Shown here one piece after another: positions 33,590 through 43,243 of a stretch of DNA of 64,000 nucleotides. Where the stretch lies: NCBI RefSeq assembly GCF_000718095.1, contig NZ_JOEI01000008.1:186001-250000 (forward strand). Reading direction: 5' to 3'. The notes under the pieces are model-generated. The model searched no databases. It worked only from the letters and a program-made list of their open reading frames with translations, and was not told where the DNA came from. Every line of letters begins with the position of its first letter. Within the stretch, counting starts at the first letter, position 1. A program made the translations under genes and the position numbers. Origin of the DNA: Streptomyces scopuliridis RB72 (GTDB lineage: Bacteria > Actinomycetota > Actinomycetes > Streptomycetales > Streptomycetaceae).

Positions 33590-36115
33590 ATGAGCAGCCT
33601 CTTTGACGATAGTTTCCTGGCGGACCTCCAGCCCTCCGGCGACGAGCATCCGCCGCCGCCCGAGGACGACGCGGAGCACGCACCGGAGCAGGTGCCCGAC
33701 GACCTCTTCCAGGGTGCCTACGACGTGCCCCCGGCGCGGGACCAGTACCACCGCGACGGCGCCCCGCGCACGGTCGTGGACCCCGCCGCGCTGCTCGAAG
33801 GGCTGAACGAGGAGCAGCGCGCGGCGGTCGTGCACACCGGCTCGCCCCTGCTCATCGTGGCCGGGGCCGGCTCGGGCAAGACACGGGTGCTGACGCACCG
33901 GATCGCGTATCTGCTGGGCAGCCGCAGCGTCCACCCCGGTCAGATACTGGCGATCACGTTCACCAACAAGGCCGCGGGCGAGATGAAGGAGCGCGTCGGC
34001 CAGCTCGTCGGCCCGCGCGCCAACGCCATGTGGGTCATGACGTTCCACAGTGCCTGTGTACGGATCCTGCGGCGTGAGTCGAAGAGGCTCGGCTTCACCT
34101 CATCGTTCTCGATCTACGACGCCGCCGACTCGAAGCGTCTGATGGCCCTGGTCTGCCGCGATCTGGACCTCGACCCCAAGCGCTACCCGCCCAAGTCCTT
34201 CAGCGCCAAGATCTCGAATCTGAAGAACGAGCTGATCGACGAGGAGACCTTCGCCGACCAGGCCGCCGACGGCTTCGAGAAGATGCTCGCCGAGGCGTAC
34301 CGGATGTACCAGGCGCGGCTGCGCGAGGCCAACGCGCTGGACTTCGACGACATCATCATGACGACCGTCCATCTGCTCCAGGCGTTCCCCGATGTCGCCG
34401 AGCACTACCGGCGGCGCTTCCGGCATGTCCTGGTGGATGAGTACCAGGACACCAACCACGCTCAGTACACGCTCGTACGCGAGCTGGTGGGCCCCTCCGG
34501 TGAGGAGCACGACCCGGCCGAGCTGTGTGTCGTCGGTGACGCCGACCAGTCGATCTACGCCTTCCGGGGCGCCACGATCCGTAACATCCTCCAGTTCGAG
34601 GAGGACTACCCGGACGCGACGACTATTTTGCTGGAGCAGAACTACCGCTCCACGCAGACGATCCTCAGCGCCGCCAACGCGGTCATCGAGCGGAACGAGA
34701 GCCGCCGGCCGAAGAATCTGTGGACGAAGGCCGGCGCGGGCGCCCAGATCACCGGCTACGTGGCGGACACGGAGCACGACGAGGCGCAGTTCGTCGCCGA
34801 CGAGATCGACCGGCTGACGGACGCGGGCGAGGCCAAGGCGGGCGATGTCGCGGTCTTCTACCGTACGAACGCGCAGTCCCGTGTCTTCGAGGAGATCTTC
34901 ATCCGGGTCGGCCTGCCCTACAAGGTCGTCGGGGGAGTGCGCTTCTACGAGCGCAAGGAGGTCCGCGATGTGCTGGCCTATCTGCGCGTCCTGGCCAACC
35001 CGGAGGACAACGTTCCGCTGCGCCGGATCCTCAATGTGCCCAAGCGCGGCATCGGGGACCGCGCGGAGGCGATGATCGACGCGCTCGCGCTGCGCGAGAA
35101 GATCACCTTCCCGCAGGCGCTGCGGCGGGTGGACGAGGCGTACGGAATGGCCGCCCGTTCGGCCAACGCCGTCAAGCGGTTCAACACGCTGATGGAGGAG
35201 CTTCGTACGGTCGTCGAGTCCGGCGCCGGGCCCGCGACGGTCCTGGAGGCCGTGCTCGAACGGACCGGCTATCTGGCGGAGTTGCAGGCCTCGACCGACC
35301 CGCAGGACGAGACGCGTATCGAGAACCTTCAGGAACTGGCCGCGGTGGCGCTGGAGTTCGAGCAGGAGCGCGGCCAGGCGGCCGCTGAGGCGGCGGGCGG
35401 CGGCGAGGACGCGGCGGGTGCCACCGGCACGGCTCCCGCGGCTCCCACGGCCGCCACGACCGGTACGCTCGCCGAATTCCTGGAGAAGGTCGCGCTCGTC
35501 GCCGACTCCGACCAGATCCCCGACGAGGACGAGGACGGATCCGGTGTCATCACGCTGATGACGCTGCACACCGCCAAGGGCCTCGAATTCCCCGTCGTGT
35601 TCCTGTCGGGCATGGAGGACGGCGTCTTCCCGCACATGCGAGCCCTCGGGCAGACGAAGGAGCTGGAGGAGGAGCGGCGGCTGGCGTACGTCGGCATCAC
35701 CCGCGCCCGCGAGCGCCTCTATCTGACCCGCTCGTCGATGCGGAGCGCGTGGGGCCAGCCCTCGTACAACCCGCCGTCGAGGTTCCTGGAGGAGATCCCG
35801 GGACACCACCTGGAGTGGAAGCGGACCGGCGCGCAGATCCCGGCGGGGCCCACGTCCGGGATCACGTCCTCGCTGTCCTCGTCCGCCGCGCGGTCGAGGC
35901 AGGGCGGCGGCCCCTCGGGCTTCGCCACGGGGCGCACGACCGACAAGCCGGTGATCGCGCTGGCGGTCGGGGACCGCGTCACACACGACCGGTTCGGCCT
36001 CGGCACGGTCATGGCGGTGACGGGTACGGGCGCGGAGACGCAGGCGACGATCGACTTCGGGGACGAGAAGCCCAAGCGGCTGGTGCTGCGGTACGCGCCG
36101 GTCGAGAAGCTGTAG
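33590..36115 (+). CDS. pcrA: ATP-dependent DNA helicase PcrA/UvrD
   Basis: An 841-residue superfamily 1A 3'-5' helicase for excision and replication repair. After an acidic 65-residue extension (EHPPPPEDDAEHAPEQ) the motifs come in order: Q motif LNEEQRAAV, Walker A AGAGSGKTR, Ia FTNKAAGEM, Walker B DEYQDTN, III VGDADQSIYAFRGA, IV LEQNYRST, V TLHTAKGLEFP and VI YVGITRARERLYLTRS. The C-terminus has the PcrA-type Tudor-like tail (GDRVTHDRFGLGTVMAV) that contacts RNA polymerase in homologues. The ATG lies nine bases after a candidate -10 (TAGACT) with only GGAAAG before it, so the leader must be very short. No LexA box was seen. Confidence 0.96.
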   Translation: MSSLFDDSFLADLQPSGDEHPPPPEDDAEHAPEQVPDDLFQGAYDVPPARDQYHRDGAPRTVVDPAALLEGLNEEQRAAVVHTGSPLLIVAGAGSGKTRVLTHRIAYLLGSRSVHPGQILAITFTNKAAGEMKERVGQLVGPRANAMWVMTFHSACVRILRRESKRLGFTSSFSIYDAADSKRLMALVCRDLDLDPKRYPPKSFSAKISNLKNELIDEETFADQAADGFEKMLAEAYRMYQARLREANALDFDDIIMTTVHLLQAFPDVAEHYRRRFRHVLVDEYQDTNHAQYTLVRELVGPSGEEHDPAELCVVGDADQSIYAFRGATIRNILQFEEDYPDATTILLEQNYRSTQTILSAANAVIERNESRRPKNLWTKAGAGAQITGYVADTEHDEAQFVADEIDRLTDAGEAKAGDVAVFYRTNAQSRVFEEIFIRVGLPYKVVGGVRFYERKEVRDVLAYLRVLANPEDNVPLRRILNVPKRGIGDRAEAMIDALALREKITFPQALRRVDEAYGMAARSANAVKRFNTLMEELRTVVESGAGPATVLEAVLERTGYLAELQASTDPQDETRIENLQELAAVALEFEQERGQAAAEAAGGGEDAAGATGTAPAAPTAATTGTLAEFLEKVALVADSDQIPDEDEDGSGVITLMTLHTAKGLEFPVVFLSGMEDGVFPHMRALGQTKELEEERRLAYVGITRARERLYLTRSSMRSAWGQPSYNPPSRFLEEIPGHHLEWKRTGAQIPAGPTSGITSSLSSSAARSRQGGGPSGFATGRTTDKPVIALAVGDRVTHDRFGLGTVMAVTGTGAETQATIDFGDEKPKRLVLRYAPVEKL

Positions 36116-36172
36116 GTACGACGGGACGCCGGAGGTACGACGCGACGGGACGGGGCCCCGGTGGGGCGCCCG

Positions 36173-37933
36173 TTACGTCGGGTCGACGCCGTGGCTGCGG
36201 AGCCAGGCCAGCGGGTCGATCGCGGCGCCGCCGCCGGGCCGTACCTCGAAGTGCAGGTGCGGTCCTGTGGAGTTGCCGGAGTTCCCCGAATACGCGATCA
36301 CATCACCGGCCTTGACCGAACCGGAGCGGATCTTCGTGGTGCTGAGATGGCAGTACCACGTCTCGGTGCCGTCGGGCGCGGTCACGATCGCCATGTTGCC
36401 GTAGGCGCTGTTGTACTGCGTGCGTACGGTGCCGTCGGTCGCGGCCATCACCGGCGTGCCGTACGAGACGGGGAAGTCGATCCCGGTGTGCACGGACATC
36501 CAGTTGACGCCGGCCTGGCCGTAGCGCGCGCTGAGCCCGTGCTGCGACACCGGGAGCACGAACTTGGGGCGCTCGGCCTCCTTGCGGGCCGCCTCCGCCT
36601 CGCGCCTCTTCTTCTCCGCTTCCTGCCGCGCCTGGAGGTCGATGCGCTCCTGCGTACGGCTGGCCCGGTCACCGAAGTCGCGGGCGTCGGCGTTGAGCGC
36701 GGCGAGCTGCGTGTCCAGCTTGTTGTTCGCGGCCACGGGCTTCACGGAGCCGGGATCGGCGGCCGAGGCGGTCGTGGTCTTGTCGGCCTGGGGCTCCTGG
36801 CCCGCGCCGAGGCCGCCGACGGAGGCGGCGGCGACACCCGCGACGCCCATCACACAGGCGGAGGGTACGGCGACGGTGAGGAGCGCGGAGCGCTTGGCGG
36901 GGGTACGGCGGCGGCCCCGGCTGCCGCTCGGGCCGCCGCCGTACCGGCGTTCGCTTCGGGGCGGGACGGTGACGGTGGGAGTGGTCATCGTCGCCGCCAT
37001 GTGCAACTGCTCTGCCTCGGGCGCGTCCGCGTCCGTATCCGTGTCGCCTTCGAGTCCGGCCTCGGCGGTCTCTCCGGCCTCCCCGGCCTTGGTGAGGGCG
37101 TCGGTCCCCGCGCCGGTCCCGGCTTCGTAGCCGGGTTCCGCGTCGAAGGCGTGTTCAGGCTCAGGACCCGGGGCGGCGTACTCGGCGCCCTGGGCGAGGT
37201 CGTACTGCTCGTACGGGCCGCCGTCCTGGCCGTACTGCTCGTGCGAGTTGTCATACGGGGCGTCGGCCGTCGTACCGGGCGAGTTCCAGGCGGTGGCGTC
37301 GTACGCGCCGGTGTCGAACGCGGGCGCCGCCCACTGCGCGGTCGCCTCGTACCCGAACTGCGCTGCCTCGAACTGCGTGCCGTCGAACTGCGTCGCGTCG
37401 AACTGCGCGGTCTCGAACTGTGCGCCTGCGAACTGCGCGGCGGGGTCGAAGGACGCCGCGACGGTGTGGTCCGAGGTGCCGTAACCGAACTGCGTGGCGT
37501 CGAACTGGCCTGTCCCGCCAGCCCCGTTCAGCTGGTCGGCCTGATGCGCCTGGGTGGCTTGGGTCGTCTGCGTCGCGTGGTTCGCCTGGTTCGCGTGGTT
37601 CCAGGCGTCGGCGTCCCACTGGCCCGTGACATCCGGCTCCGCCGACTGGCCCGGGATGACCTGGGTTTGCTGATAGCCGTTGTCGGGCGCGGCGGTGACG
37701 GTGGGCCACTGACCGCTGGCGTCGTACTGCGGCGTGGCGTACGCGTCGTACCCGGTCGTCTGATGAGCGCCGGTGCCCCACTGCGTGTTGTCGTACTGGC
37801 CGGTGGGGGCCTGGGCGTTCTCATAGCCGCCCGAGCCGTCCGGCAGGGTGCCGAAGAGTGGGTCGGTCTCGAAGCTGCCGGTCTGGTAGCCGTCATATGC
37901 GGCGTACCCGGCGTGGGCGTGCTGGTCGTTCAC
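36173..37933 (-). CDS. membrane-anchored M23 peptidoglycan endopeptidase with long repetitive cytoplasmic tail
   Basis: A 586-residue protein with a zinc-dependent lysostaphin-type endopeptidase at the C-terminus (about 465-585: HTGIDFP with the HxxxD ligands, and HLHFEV). One membrane helix at about 348-372 (ALLTVAVPSACVMGVAGVAAA) and a short coiled coil (RIDLQARQEAEKKRREAEAA) precede it. The first 345 residues are low complexity, rich in Gln, Ala, Asp, Tyr and Phe, and include a five-residue repeat (QFDAT, QFDGT, QFEAA). With no signal peptide they should be cytoplasmic, putting the enzyme outside. The start is GTG 37933 after GAGAGAAG; a TTG one codon earlier is unlikely. Confidence 0.92.
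   Translation of the reverse strand: MNDQHAHAGYAAYDGYQTGSFETDPLFGTLPDGSGGYENAQAPTGQYDNTQWGTGAHQTTGYDAYATPQYDASGQWPTVTAAPDNGYQQTQVIPGQSAEPDVTGQWDADAWNHANQANHATQTTQATQAHQADQLNGAGGTGQFDATQFGYGTSDHTVAASFDPAAQFAGAQFETAQFDATQFDGTQFEAAQFGYEATAQWAAPAFDTGAYDATAWNSPGTTADAPYDNSHEQYGQDGGPYEQYDLAQGAEYAAPGPEPEHAFDAEPGYEAGTGAGTDALTKAGEAGETAEAGLEGDTDTDADAPEAEQLHMAATMTTPTVTVPPRSERRYGGGPSGSRGRRRTPAKRSALLTVAVPSACVMGVAGVAAASVGGLGAGQEPQADKTTTASAADPGSVKPVAANNKLDTQLAALNADARDFGDRASRTQERIDLQARQEAEKKRREAEAARKEAERPKFVLPVSQHGLSARYGQAGVNWMSVHTGIDFPVSYGTPVMAATDGTVRTQYNSAYGNMAIVTAPDGTETWYCHLSTTKIRSGSVKAGDVIAYSGNSGNSTGPHLHFEVRPGGGAAIDPLAWLRSHGVDPT
37354..37441 (-). repeat. 15-base coding repeats in M23 peptidase tail
   Basis: Successive copies close to GTCGAACTGCGYSGY (plus strand) encode pentads of the form QF(D/E)xx. 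DNA copies are similar but not identical. Confidence 0.75.
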
Positions 37934-38024
37934 CAACTTCTCTCTCGCCTCGGCAGCAGAACCAGGGTTTCCTCCGGAAGCCTGCCTGACGGACAGGGCC
38001 CCTGAAGGGAAAGCAGTGGCCGCG

Positions 38025-38054
38025 ACTGTACCCGGCGGTATAGGACGGCGACAA
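38025..38054 (-). promoter_or_regulatory. putative housekeeping promoter of M23 gene
   Basis: On the minus strand TTGTCG (38054-38049) and TACAGT (38030-38025) are 18 bases apart, close to the main sigma factor consensus, giving a 5' UTR of about 85 bases. The remainder of 37934-38233 shows no gene. Confidence 0.6.
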
Positions 38055-38202
38055 TCTTCGGCAGGTTTTACGTTCCGTTGAAACGGGCATTCGGCCGTGT
38101 TTCGGCGGACGACGGACGCAGACTTGGCCCTACGTTCGAAAAGTGTTCGAGGTGCGAGACGAATTTCGAGGGCGATTTCGAGGAGCCCCGCGTGAGTCGG
38201 CA

Positions 38203-38242
38203 GGCGTCACGCGTCAGGCGACGGCGTCACGCGTCAGGCGAC
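38203..38242. repeat. perfect 20-base duplication across lipase stop
   Basis: GGCGTCACGCGTCAGGCGAC occurs at 38203-38222 and again at 38223-38242 with no difference. The TGA of the lipase gene (38234-38236, minus strand) is in the second copy, so the next copy repeats it. Confidence 0.92.
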
Positions 38243-39157
38243 GGACGCCGGTCCGTCGAAGCGGGGGTCGTCCTCCGCGGATTCCCCGGGCGCGAGGCCG
38301 GAGTTGACGGAGCCCGGACCGGATTCGCCTACGTGCCCCGGAGATTCGAGCGCGTGCCGGATGCCGGCCGCGACTCCGGGATGCACTGTCATGGCGAGAT
38401 GCCCCACCCCGCTCACCAGTACGTTCTCCGCCTGAAGGTCGGGGTGCGTGATGCGCGCGGTGAGGGCCGGCGCCATCAGCTGGTCGAGATCGCTCCAGAA
38501 GCTCACGAACCGCGTACGGCAGCCGGGCGCGGGCAGTCGCAGCTCCTCGATCACGTCCGAGCCCGGCCGCATCTGCCGTACGACGGGGTGGGCGTTCGCC
38601 AGCGGGACGACGGCCGTGCCCTCGTGCGGCGTGGCGATCGTGACCAGCGTACGTACCCGTGTGTCACCGCCCAGGCGCTGTACGTAATACCGCGCGATCA
38701 GGCCGCCGAGGCTGTGCCCGATCACATCGACCTGGCGATGGCCGGTGCGGGCGCAGATCTCCTCGACATGCCGGGCGAGCAGCTCGGCGGCCGTACGGAT
38801 GTCGCAGGTCAGCGGCGAGTAGTTGAGCGAGACGAGACGGGTCCAGCCGTGCCGGGCCAGGGAGCGGCGCAGCAGGACGAAGACGGACCGGTTGTCGACG
38901 AGGCCGTGGAGCAGGACGACGGGGGGATGGGCGCGGCCCTCCGTGGGCAGCTGGGCGGTTTCCGGCGGCAGGGGCTCGGCGCGGCGCTCCTGGACGATCC
39001 CGGCCGGATAGAGGACGAGATGGCCGGTGAGTACCGCCAGGTCGAGCGCGTTGGCACGGAGTGCGTCGGCGGGGAGCGTGGCGTGCCACACGCGGCCGGC
39101 CTGGCGCAGAAGCGGCGGAACGAAGGGAAACAGCGGCAAGAACGGCGAAACCTTCAT
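38234..39157 (-). CDS. alpha/beta-hydrolase, lipase-like
   Basis: A 307-residue alpha/beta-hydrolase. The nucleophile elbow GHSLGG and the oxyanion-hole strand PVVLLHGLVDNRSVF are clear, with the catalytic Asp probably in the region around SFWSDLDQLMAP and His in VSGVGHLAM. The start is ATG 39157 after GGAGG; the frame extends upstream but without support. The N-terminal hydrophobic stretch (FLPLFPFVPPLL) may anchor it to the membrane. Relatives include triacylglycerol lipases and esterases. The substrate is unknown. The 3' end carries a perfect 20-base duplication. Confidence 0.87.
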   Translation of the reverse strand: MKVSPFLPLFPFVPPLLRQAGRVWHATLPADALRANALDLAVLTGHLVLYPAGIVQERRAEPLPPETAQLPTEGRAHPPVVLLHGLVDNRSVFVLLRRSLARHGWTRLVSLNYSPLTCDIRTAAELLARHVEEICARTGHRQVDVIGHSLGGLIARYYVQRLGGDTRVRTLVTIATPHEGTAVVPLANAHPVVRQMRPGSDVIEELRLPAPGCRTRFVSFWSDLDQLMAPALTARITHPDLQAENVLVSGVGHLAMTVHPGVAAGIRHALESPGHVGESGPGSVNSGLAPGESAEDDPRFDGPASVA

Positions 39158-39569
39158 GGCCGACCTCCGAACGGCACCCGGGGGGCGGCTCTGGCCCCCG
39201 CGTACCCTCACGGGGCGCCGCCCGGCGGGTCGGATGGCTTCCGGCACGCCGTAAGTGCCCGGGGTCGGTACACGCGAGCCGTGCCACCGCGCCGCGCGGC
39301 TGGCGGCACGGTGGAACGGCGCTCGTGTGGCGACTCCTTTTGCGGCTCCCCTTGCGGTCGTCCCGACCCGGCCGGGTATGCCGAGTCATACCGGAACGAC
39401 GCAAAGCGAACATGTCCCACGTGTGATTTCCCCCTCGCCGGGCTCCGCGAAACAGGCGCGTGCGGGATGCTGTGGATAACGTTCGTTCACCTCCCCGCGC
39501 CCCGGTCCCGACCGGACCGGGCGCGGGGGCCCGTGCCAATGACAGTGCGGTCGGTATGTGGAGGCAGTG
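39158..39569. promoter_or_regulatory. 412-base gap between divergent lipase and icmB
   Basis: No gene seen. It holds a perfect DnaA-box nonamer (TTATCCACA on the minus strand, 39479-39471) and a long GC hairpin (CCCCGCGCCCCGGTCC, 39493-39508, with 39514-39528, one bulge) about 40 bases before icmB that could act as an attenuator or terminator. Confidence 0.45.
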
Positions 39570-40058
39570 ATGGGTGTGGCTTGGCATCCGGAGAACCAGC
39601 GGCCGGAGAATCAGTCGCGGAGCCAGGACGGGACGAGCGGAGCGCACGCGGCCGGCGGCCCGATCCGGGTGGTGGTGGCGAAGCCGGGGCTCGACGGACA
39701 CGACCGCGGCGCCAAGGTGATCGCGCGTGCGCTGCGGGACGCGGGGATGGAGGTCATCTACACGGGGCTCCATCAGACGCCCGAGCAGATCGTGGACACC
39801 GCGATCCAGGAGGACGCCGAGGCGATCGGACTGTCGATCCTCTCCGGGGCGCACAACACACTTTTCGCGAAGGTGATCGCGCTGCTCAAGGAGCGGGACG
39901 CGGCGGACATCAAGGTCTTCGGCGGCGGCATCATCCCGGAGGCGGACATCGCCCCGCTCAAGGAGCTGGGCGTGGCCGAGATCTTCACCCCCGGGGCGAC
40001 GACGACCTCCATCGTCACGTGGGTCAACGCCAACGTCCGCCAGCCCGCGGGCGCGTGA
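39570..40058 (+). CDS. icmB: isobutyryl-CoA mutase small (cobalamin-binding) subunit
   Basis: A 162-residue B12-binding protein. It carries the cobalamin signature [14 protein letters not shown] (DxHxxG; its His coordinates cobalt) followed by GLSILSGAH and [11 protein letters not shown], the SxL and GG elements. After the first 30 polar residues it follows the known Streptomyces IcmB, including the ending [15 protein letters not shown]. IcmB with IcmA interconverts isobutyryl-CoA and n-butyryl-CoA, which links valine breakdown with polyketide precursors. The large subunit is not in this window. ATG 39570 follows GGAGG; a GTG four codons earlier overlaps that site and is unlikely. Separate coding of the two subunits is normal for this enzyme. 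Confidence 0.85.
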   Translation: MGVAWHPENQRPENQSRSQDGTSGAHAAGGPIRVVVAKPGLDGHDRGAKVIARALRDAGMEVIYTGLHQTPEQIVDTAIQEDAEAIGLSILSGAHNTLFAKVIALLKERDAADIKVFGGGIIPEADIAPLKELGVAEIFTPGATTTSIVTWVNANVRQPAGA

Positions 40059-40083
40059 CGCGCTGCGTCGTTCGTGGCAGCGC

Positions 40084-41814
40084 TCATGGAGCCGCCGGTT
40101 CGGTGAGTTCGGCGAGCCGGCCGGGGTCGTCGGGCCCGTTGGGACTGTTGAGTCCATCGAGCCCATCGAGTTCGGCCAGCATCGACGCGCGCAGCCGCAG
40201 CGTGGAGACCAGCCGCCGGAAGGCTTCCGACCAGTAGCCGCCCGCACCCGGTGACGCGTCTTCCGGCTCGTCCTGGGCCGCGGTGAGCAGCTCCAGCCGG
40301 CTCGCCTCCGCGGGGTCGAGGCATCGCTCGGCGAGGCCCATGACCCCGCTGAAGCTCCAGGGGTAGCTTCCCGCGTCCCGGGCGATGTCCAGCGCGTCCA
40401 CGACCGCCCGGCCGAGCGGCTCCGCCCACGGCACCGCGCAGACACCGAGCAGCTGGAACGCCTCCGAGAGACCGTGGGCGGCTATGAACGAGGCCACCCA
40501 GGAGGCCCGTTCGGCGGGCGGCAGCGTGGCCAGCAGCTTCGCCCGTTCCGCCAGTGAGGACGTGCCGGGACCGGCGGCCGGGGAAGCGGCGGGCGAGCCC
40601 AGCAGGACGAGGGACCAGCGCGCGTCCCGCTGCCGTACGGCCGCCCGGCACCACGCGGCGTGCAGTTCGTCGGCCCAGTCGTCCAGGACGGGCAGCGCGA
40701 CGATCTCCTCGGGGGTACGGCCGCCGAGCCTGGCGGGCCAGGTGTCCAGCGGGGCCGCCTCGACCAACTGGCCCAGCCACCAGGACCGTTCGCCCCGGCC
40801 CGCGGGCGGGGCCGGGACCACGCCGTCGCGCTGCATGTCCGCGTCGCATTCGTGCGGCGCCTCGACCGTGATGACCTGCCCGCCGCCCGTACGGTCCATG
40901 CTCACGCAGGTCGCCGCGCGGGCCGCCATCCTTCCGGCGAGGGCGGAGCCCGGCAGCGCGGAGAGCAACTCGGCGGCGGTGTGCCGGACATTGCGGCTGC
41001 GGTCCGACAACGCCCGGTCCAGGAACGGCTCGTCGGCCCCGGACAGCCCCGTACGCAGCGAGTCGAGGAACATCAGCCGGTCCTCGGCGCGTTCGGTGGA
41101 CCAGGTCGAGGCGAGCAGCGCCCGGGAAGCCTCGGCGTCCTGGGCCCGTACGGCGGCGAGCAGCGCGACCCGCTCGGCGAACAGGCCCTCCTCCCAGAGC
41201 AGCCGGACGGCCTCGCCGTCCCGTGGGTCGGGCAGCAGCGCGCCGCCGGACGCGCCCCGCAGGGCGAACTTCCACTCCGGGTTGAGCCGGGCGAGCCAGA
41301 GCCCGCGCGGCCCGGCGAACGTCAGCGCCTGCGGCCGCAGATCGGTACGCGCGCGGGCCGCGTCGAGCAGCGCGGGCAGTACGGCGGCGGGCACGCGGTA
41401 GCCGTGCTCATTCGCGGCGGCGAGCCACTGCGGGAGCAGTTCGGTGAGGTCGGGCGCCGCCCCGCGCCGCCCTCCTCCGCCGGAGGGCCCCGACCGGTCG
41501 GCCAGCAGCTGGCGGAGCCGTCTTCCGGCCGCCTCCGGCAGCCGCGCGCGGCCGTCATGGGCCGCGGGCTCCGGGCGGGCGGCGGCCCGCGCGGGAAGGA
41601 GCCCCGCCCTGCGCCGTACGGTGTGCAGCGCGGCGGCGTCCAGCAGGGCCGCCGGTGCCTCCTTGCCCGGGGCCAGGATCTCCGCGGGCGGGGTGCGGCG
41701 CTCCGTACCGAGCAGTGCCGAGGTGACGAGCCCCTCCCAGGGGGTCGCGACGCGGGTCGTGCCGGTGGAGCCGGCCGGATCGACCGGATCGATGGTGCGA
41801 GTCGTGTCCGTCAT
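40084..41814 (-). CDS. DUF5691 family protein
   Basis: A 576-residue protein that I place in DUF5691, a family without known activity. It opens with a recognisable WEGLVTSALLGTERR motif. The rest is predominantly helical, rich in Leu, Ala, Arg and Trp with HEAT-like regularity (for example FLDRALSDRSRNVRHTAAELLSALPG), so a helical-repeat scaffold is likely. ATG start after GGAGGG. It follows the SWIM gene by 73 bases on the same strand and is probably co-transcribed with it. The MoxR, DUF5682 and VWA genes are on the opposite arm of this locus; in actinobacteria I expect these families to travel together. Confidence 0.75.
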   Translation of the reverse strand: MTDTTRTIDPVDPAGSTGTTRVATPWEGLVTSALLGTERRTPPAEILAPGKEAPAALLDAAALHTVRRRAGLLPARAAARPEPAAHDGRARLPEAAGRRLRQLLADRSGPSGGGGRRGAAPDLTELLPQWLAAANEHGYRVPAAVLPALLDAARARTDLRPQALTFAGPRGLWLARLNPEWKFALRGASGGALLPDPRDGEAVRLLWEEGLFAERVALLAAVRAQDAEASRALLASTWSTERAEDRLMFLDSLRTGLSGADEPFLDRALSDRSRNVRHTAAELLSALPGSALAGRMAARAATCVSMDRTGGGQVITVEAPHECDADMQRDGVVPAPPAGRGERSWWLGQLVEAAPLDTWPARLGGRTPEEIVALPVLDDWADELHAAWCRAAVRQRDARWSLVLLGSPAASPAAGPGTSSLAERAKLLATLPPAERASWVASFIAAHGLSEAFQLLGVCAVPWAEPLGRAVVDALDIARDAGSYPWSFSGVMGLAERCLDPAEASRLELLTAAQDEPEDASPGAGGYWSEAFRRLVSTLRLRASMLAELDGLDGLNSPNGPDDPGRLAELTEPAAP

Positions 41815-41887
41815 GGAGCCCTCCGTTGTCGGCGCGGTCGGCTGAGCGGAACCAGTGGGTGAGCGGGACCGTCGGTCCGCGGGACCG

Positions 41888-43243
41888 TCAGGTGAGCGGG
41901 ACCGGCCCCGGTATCTCCTCGGCCCAGGCCGCGAGCGGATGGAACCCGCGGTGCCCGCACTCCCCGAAGACCGTGACCGGACCGCCGCCGGACAGCGCGG
42001 CCAGCTTCCACAGACCGGGCCGTGAGAGCGCCGAGTCCGTGAGGGGCAGCGCGGATTCCCCGTCCGCGTCGGCCAGTTGCCAGCCGCCCCCCGGCGCCGG
42101 CACGGGAATGACGTCGGTCAGCGTCACCGGCCACGCGTCCAGCCAGGGATCCGCGCGCAGCGCCGCCCCGTACGCCTCGATCGCCGCTGTCGTGGAGCCG
42201 CCGGGCGGCGGGCCCGGGACCGGGGCCGGGGCGCCGAACTGCCGCCCCCAGTCGGCCCGTAGCTGCCCCGCGCCGCCGTGCGGGGTGATCTCGGCCTCGA
42301 TCATCAGGCCCACCGGCAGCCCCAGTTGCGGGGAGCGCCCCGCCGCGCCGAAGGCGAGCAGCAGCGCGGACCGCCCCGAGTCCCGTCCGTACAGCCGGAT
42401 CCGGCGCGTGACGAGCTTGCCGTCCGAGGAGTCGTCCTGCGCCAGGACCAGCCAGTGGTCCCTGACCGGCGGACCGCCGGCCGGCGACGGCAGGCCGATC
42501 CTCGTACGGACCGTCGTCGCCAGCGGCTCCGGCAGCCGGTCCCGGCCGAGCCAGGCCGTGGTCAGCAGATGCAGCAGCGCGGACTCCTCCAGCAGCCGTA
42601 CCGGCCAGCCGGCGCCCGAGCCGGGGATCGCTCCCAGCTCCCGCACCCGGCCCGCGAGCCCCGGCGCCTGCGCGTCGACCATGCGGGCCGCCGTCTCCTC
42701 CCACAGCCCGTATCCCGACTGCTCCGCCGAGGCCAGCCCACCGTGCAGCAGATCCGTCAGCCGCTGCTCAAGCTCCGTGGCGCCCGCGCTGATCCTGGCG
42801 GCCCTGCGCTCCGCCCTGCGCCGCGCGGCCTCGGGATCGGCCGGTTTCCCGGACCCGGCCGCGCCGGCTTCCCCCGCGGGCCGCTCCTCGCCCCGTTTCC
42901 GGCGGCCTTCGAGCCATTCCCCGGCCCAGCCGGGCTCCTCCGCCGTCTCCGGCACGCTCCGCTCGTCCGCCGACCAGAGCAGCAGCAGCCCCAGCGCGTG
43001 CTTGCACGGAAATTTCCGGCTCGGGCAACTGCACTTGTAAGCGGGGCCCGTTGTGTCCACAATGGTCTGATACGGCTTGCCGCCGCTGCCCTTGCACAGG
43101 CCCCACACAGCGCCCGCGGAGCCGCTGCCCGCCTCCGACCACGGCCCGGCCGTGCCCAGTTTGTTGCCCGCTTTGCGTGACGCCTCGTCAGGAGCCAGAG
43201 CGAGCACCTGTTCCGTCGTCCAGCGCACCCCCGTTTGATTCAT
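41888..43243 (-). CDS. SWIM zinc-finger protein
   Basis: A 451-residue protein starting at MNQTGVRW (ATG 43243). A SWIM zinc finger lies near the N-terminus: Cys71, Cys73, Cys80 and His82 in YKCSCPSRKFPCKHALG, the CxC(n)CxH pattern, which binds DNA or proteins. A following Arg/Glu-rich helical region (about 95-180) and a mixed C-terminal domain have no motif I can name. It heads the operon with the DUF5691 gene. Direct repeats of GGTGAGCGGGACC flank its stop codon (near 41859-41907). It is the likely target-recognition or adaptor part of the module. Confidence 0.85.
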   Translation of the reverse strand: MNQTGVRWTTEQVLALAPDEASRKAGNKLGTAGPWSEAGSGSAGAVWGLCKGSGGKPYQTIVDTTGPAYKCSCPSRKFPCKHALGLLLLWSADERSVPETAEEPGWAGEWLEGRRKRGEERPAGEAGAAGSGKPADPEAARRRAERRAARISAGATELEQRLTDLLHGGLASAEQSGYGLWEETAARMVDAQAPGLAGRVRELGAIPGSGAGWPVRLLEESALLHLLTTAWLGRDRLPEPLATTVRTRIGLPSPAGGPPVRDHWLVLAQDDSSDGKLVTRRIRLYGRDSGRSALLLAFGAAGRSPQLGLPVGLMIEAEITPHGGAGQLRADWGRQFGAPAPVPGPPPGGSTTAAIEAYGAALRADPWLDAWPVTLTDVIPVPAPGGGWQLADADGESALPLTDSALSRPGLWKLAALSGGGPVTVFGECGHRGFHPLAAWAEEIPGPVPLT

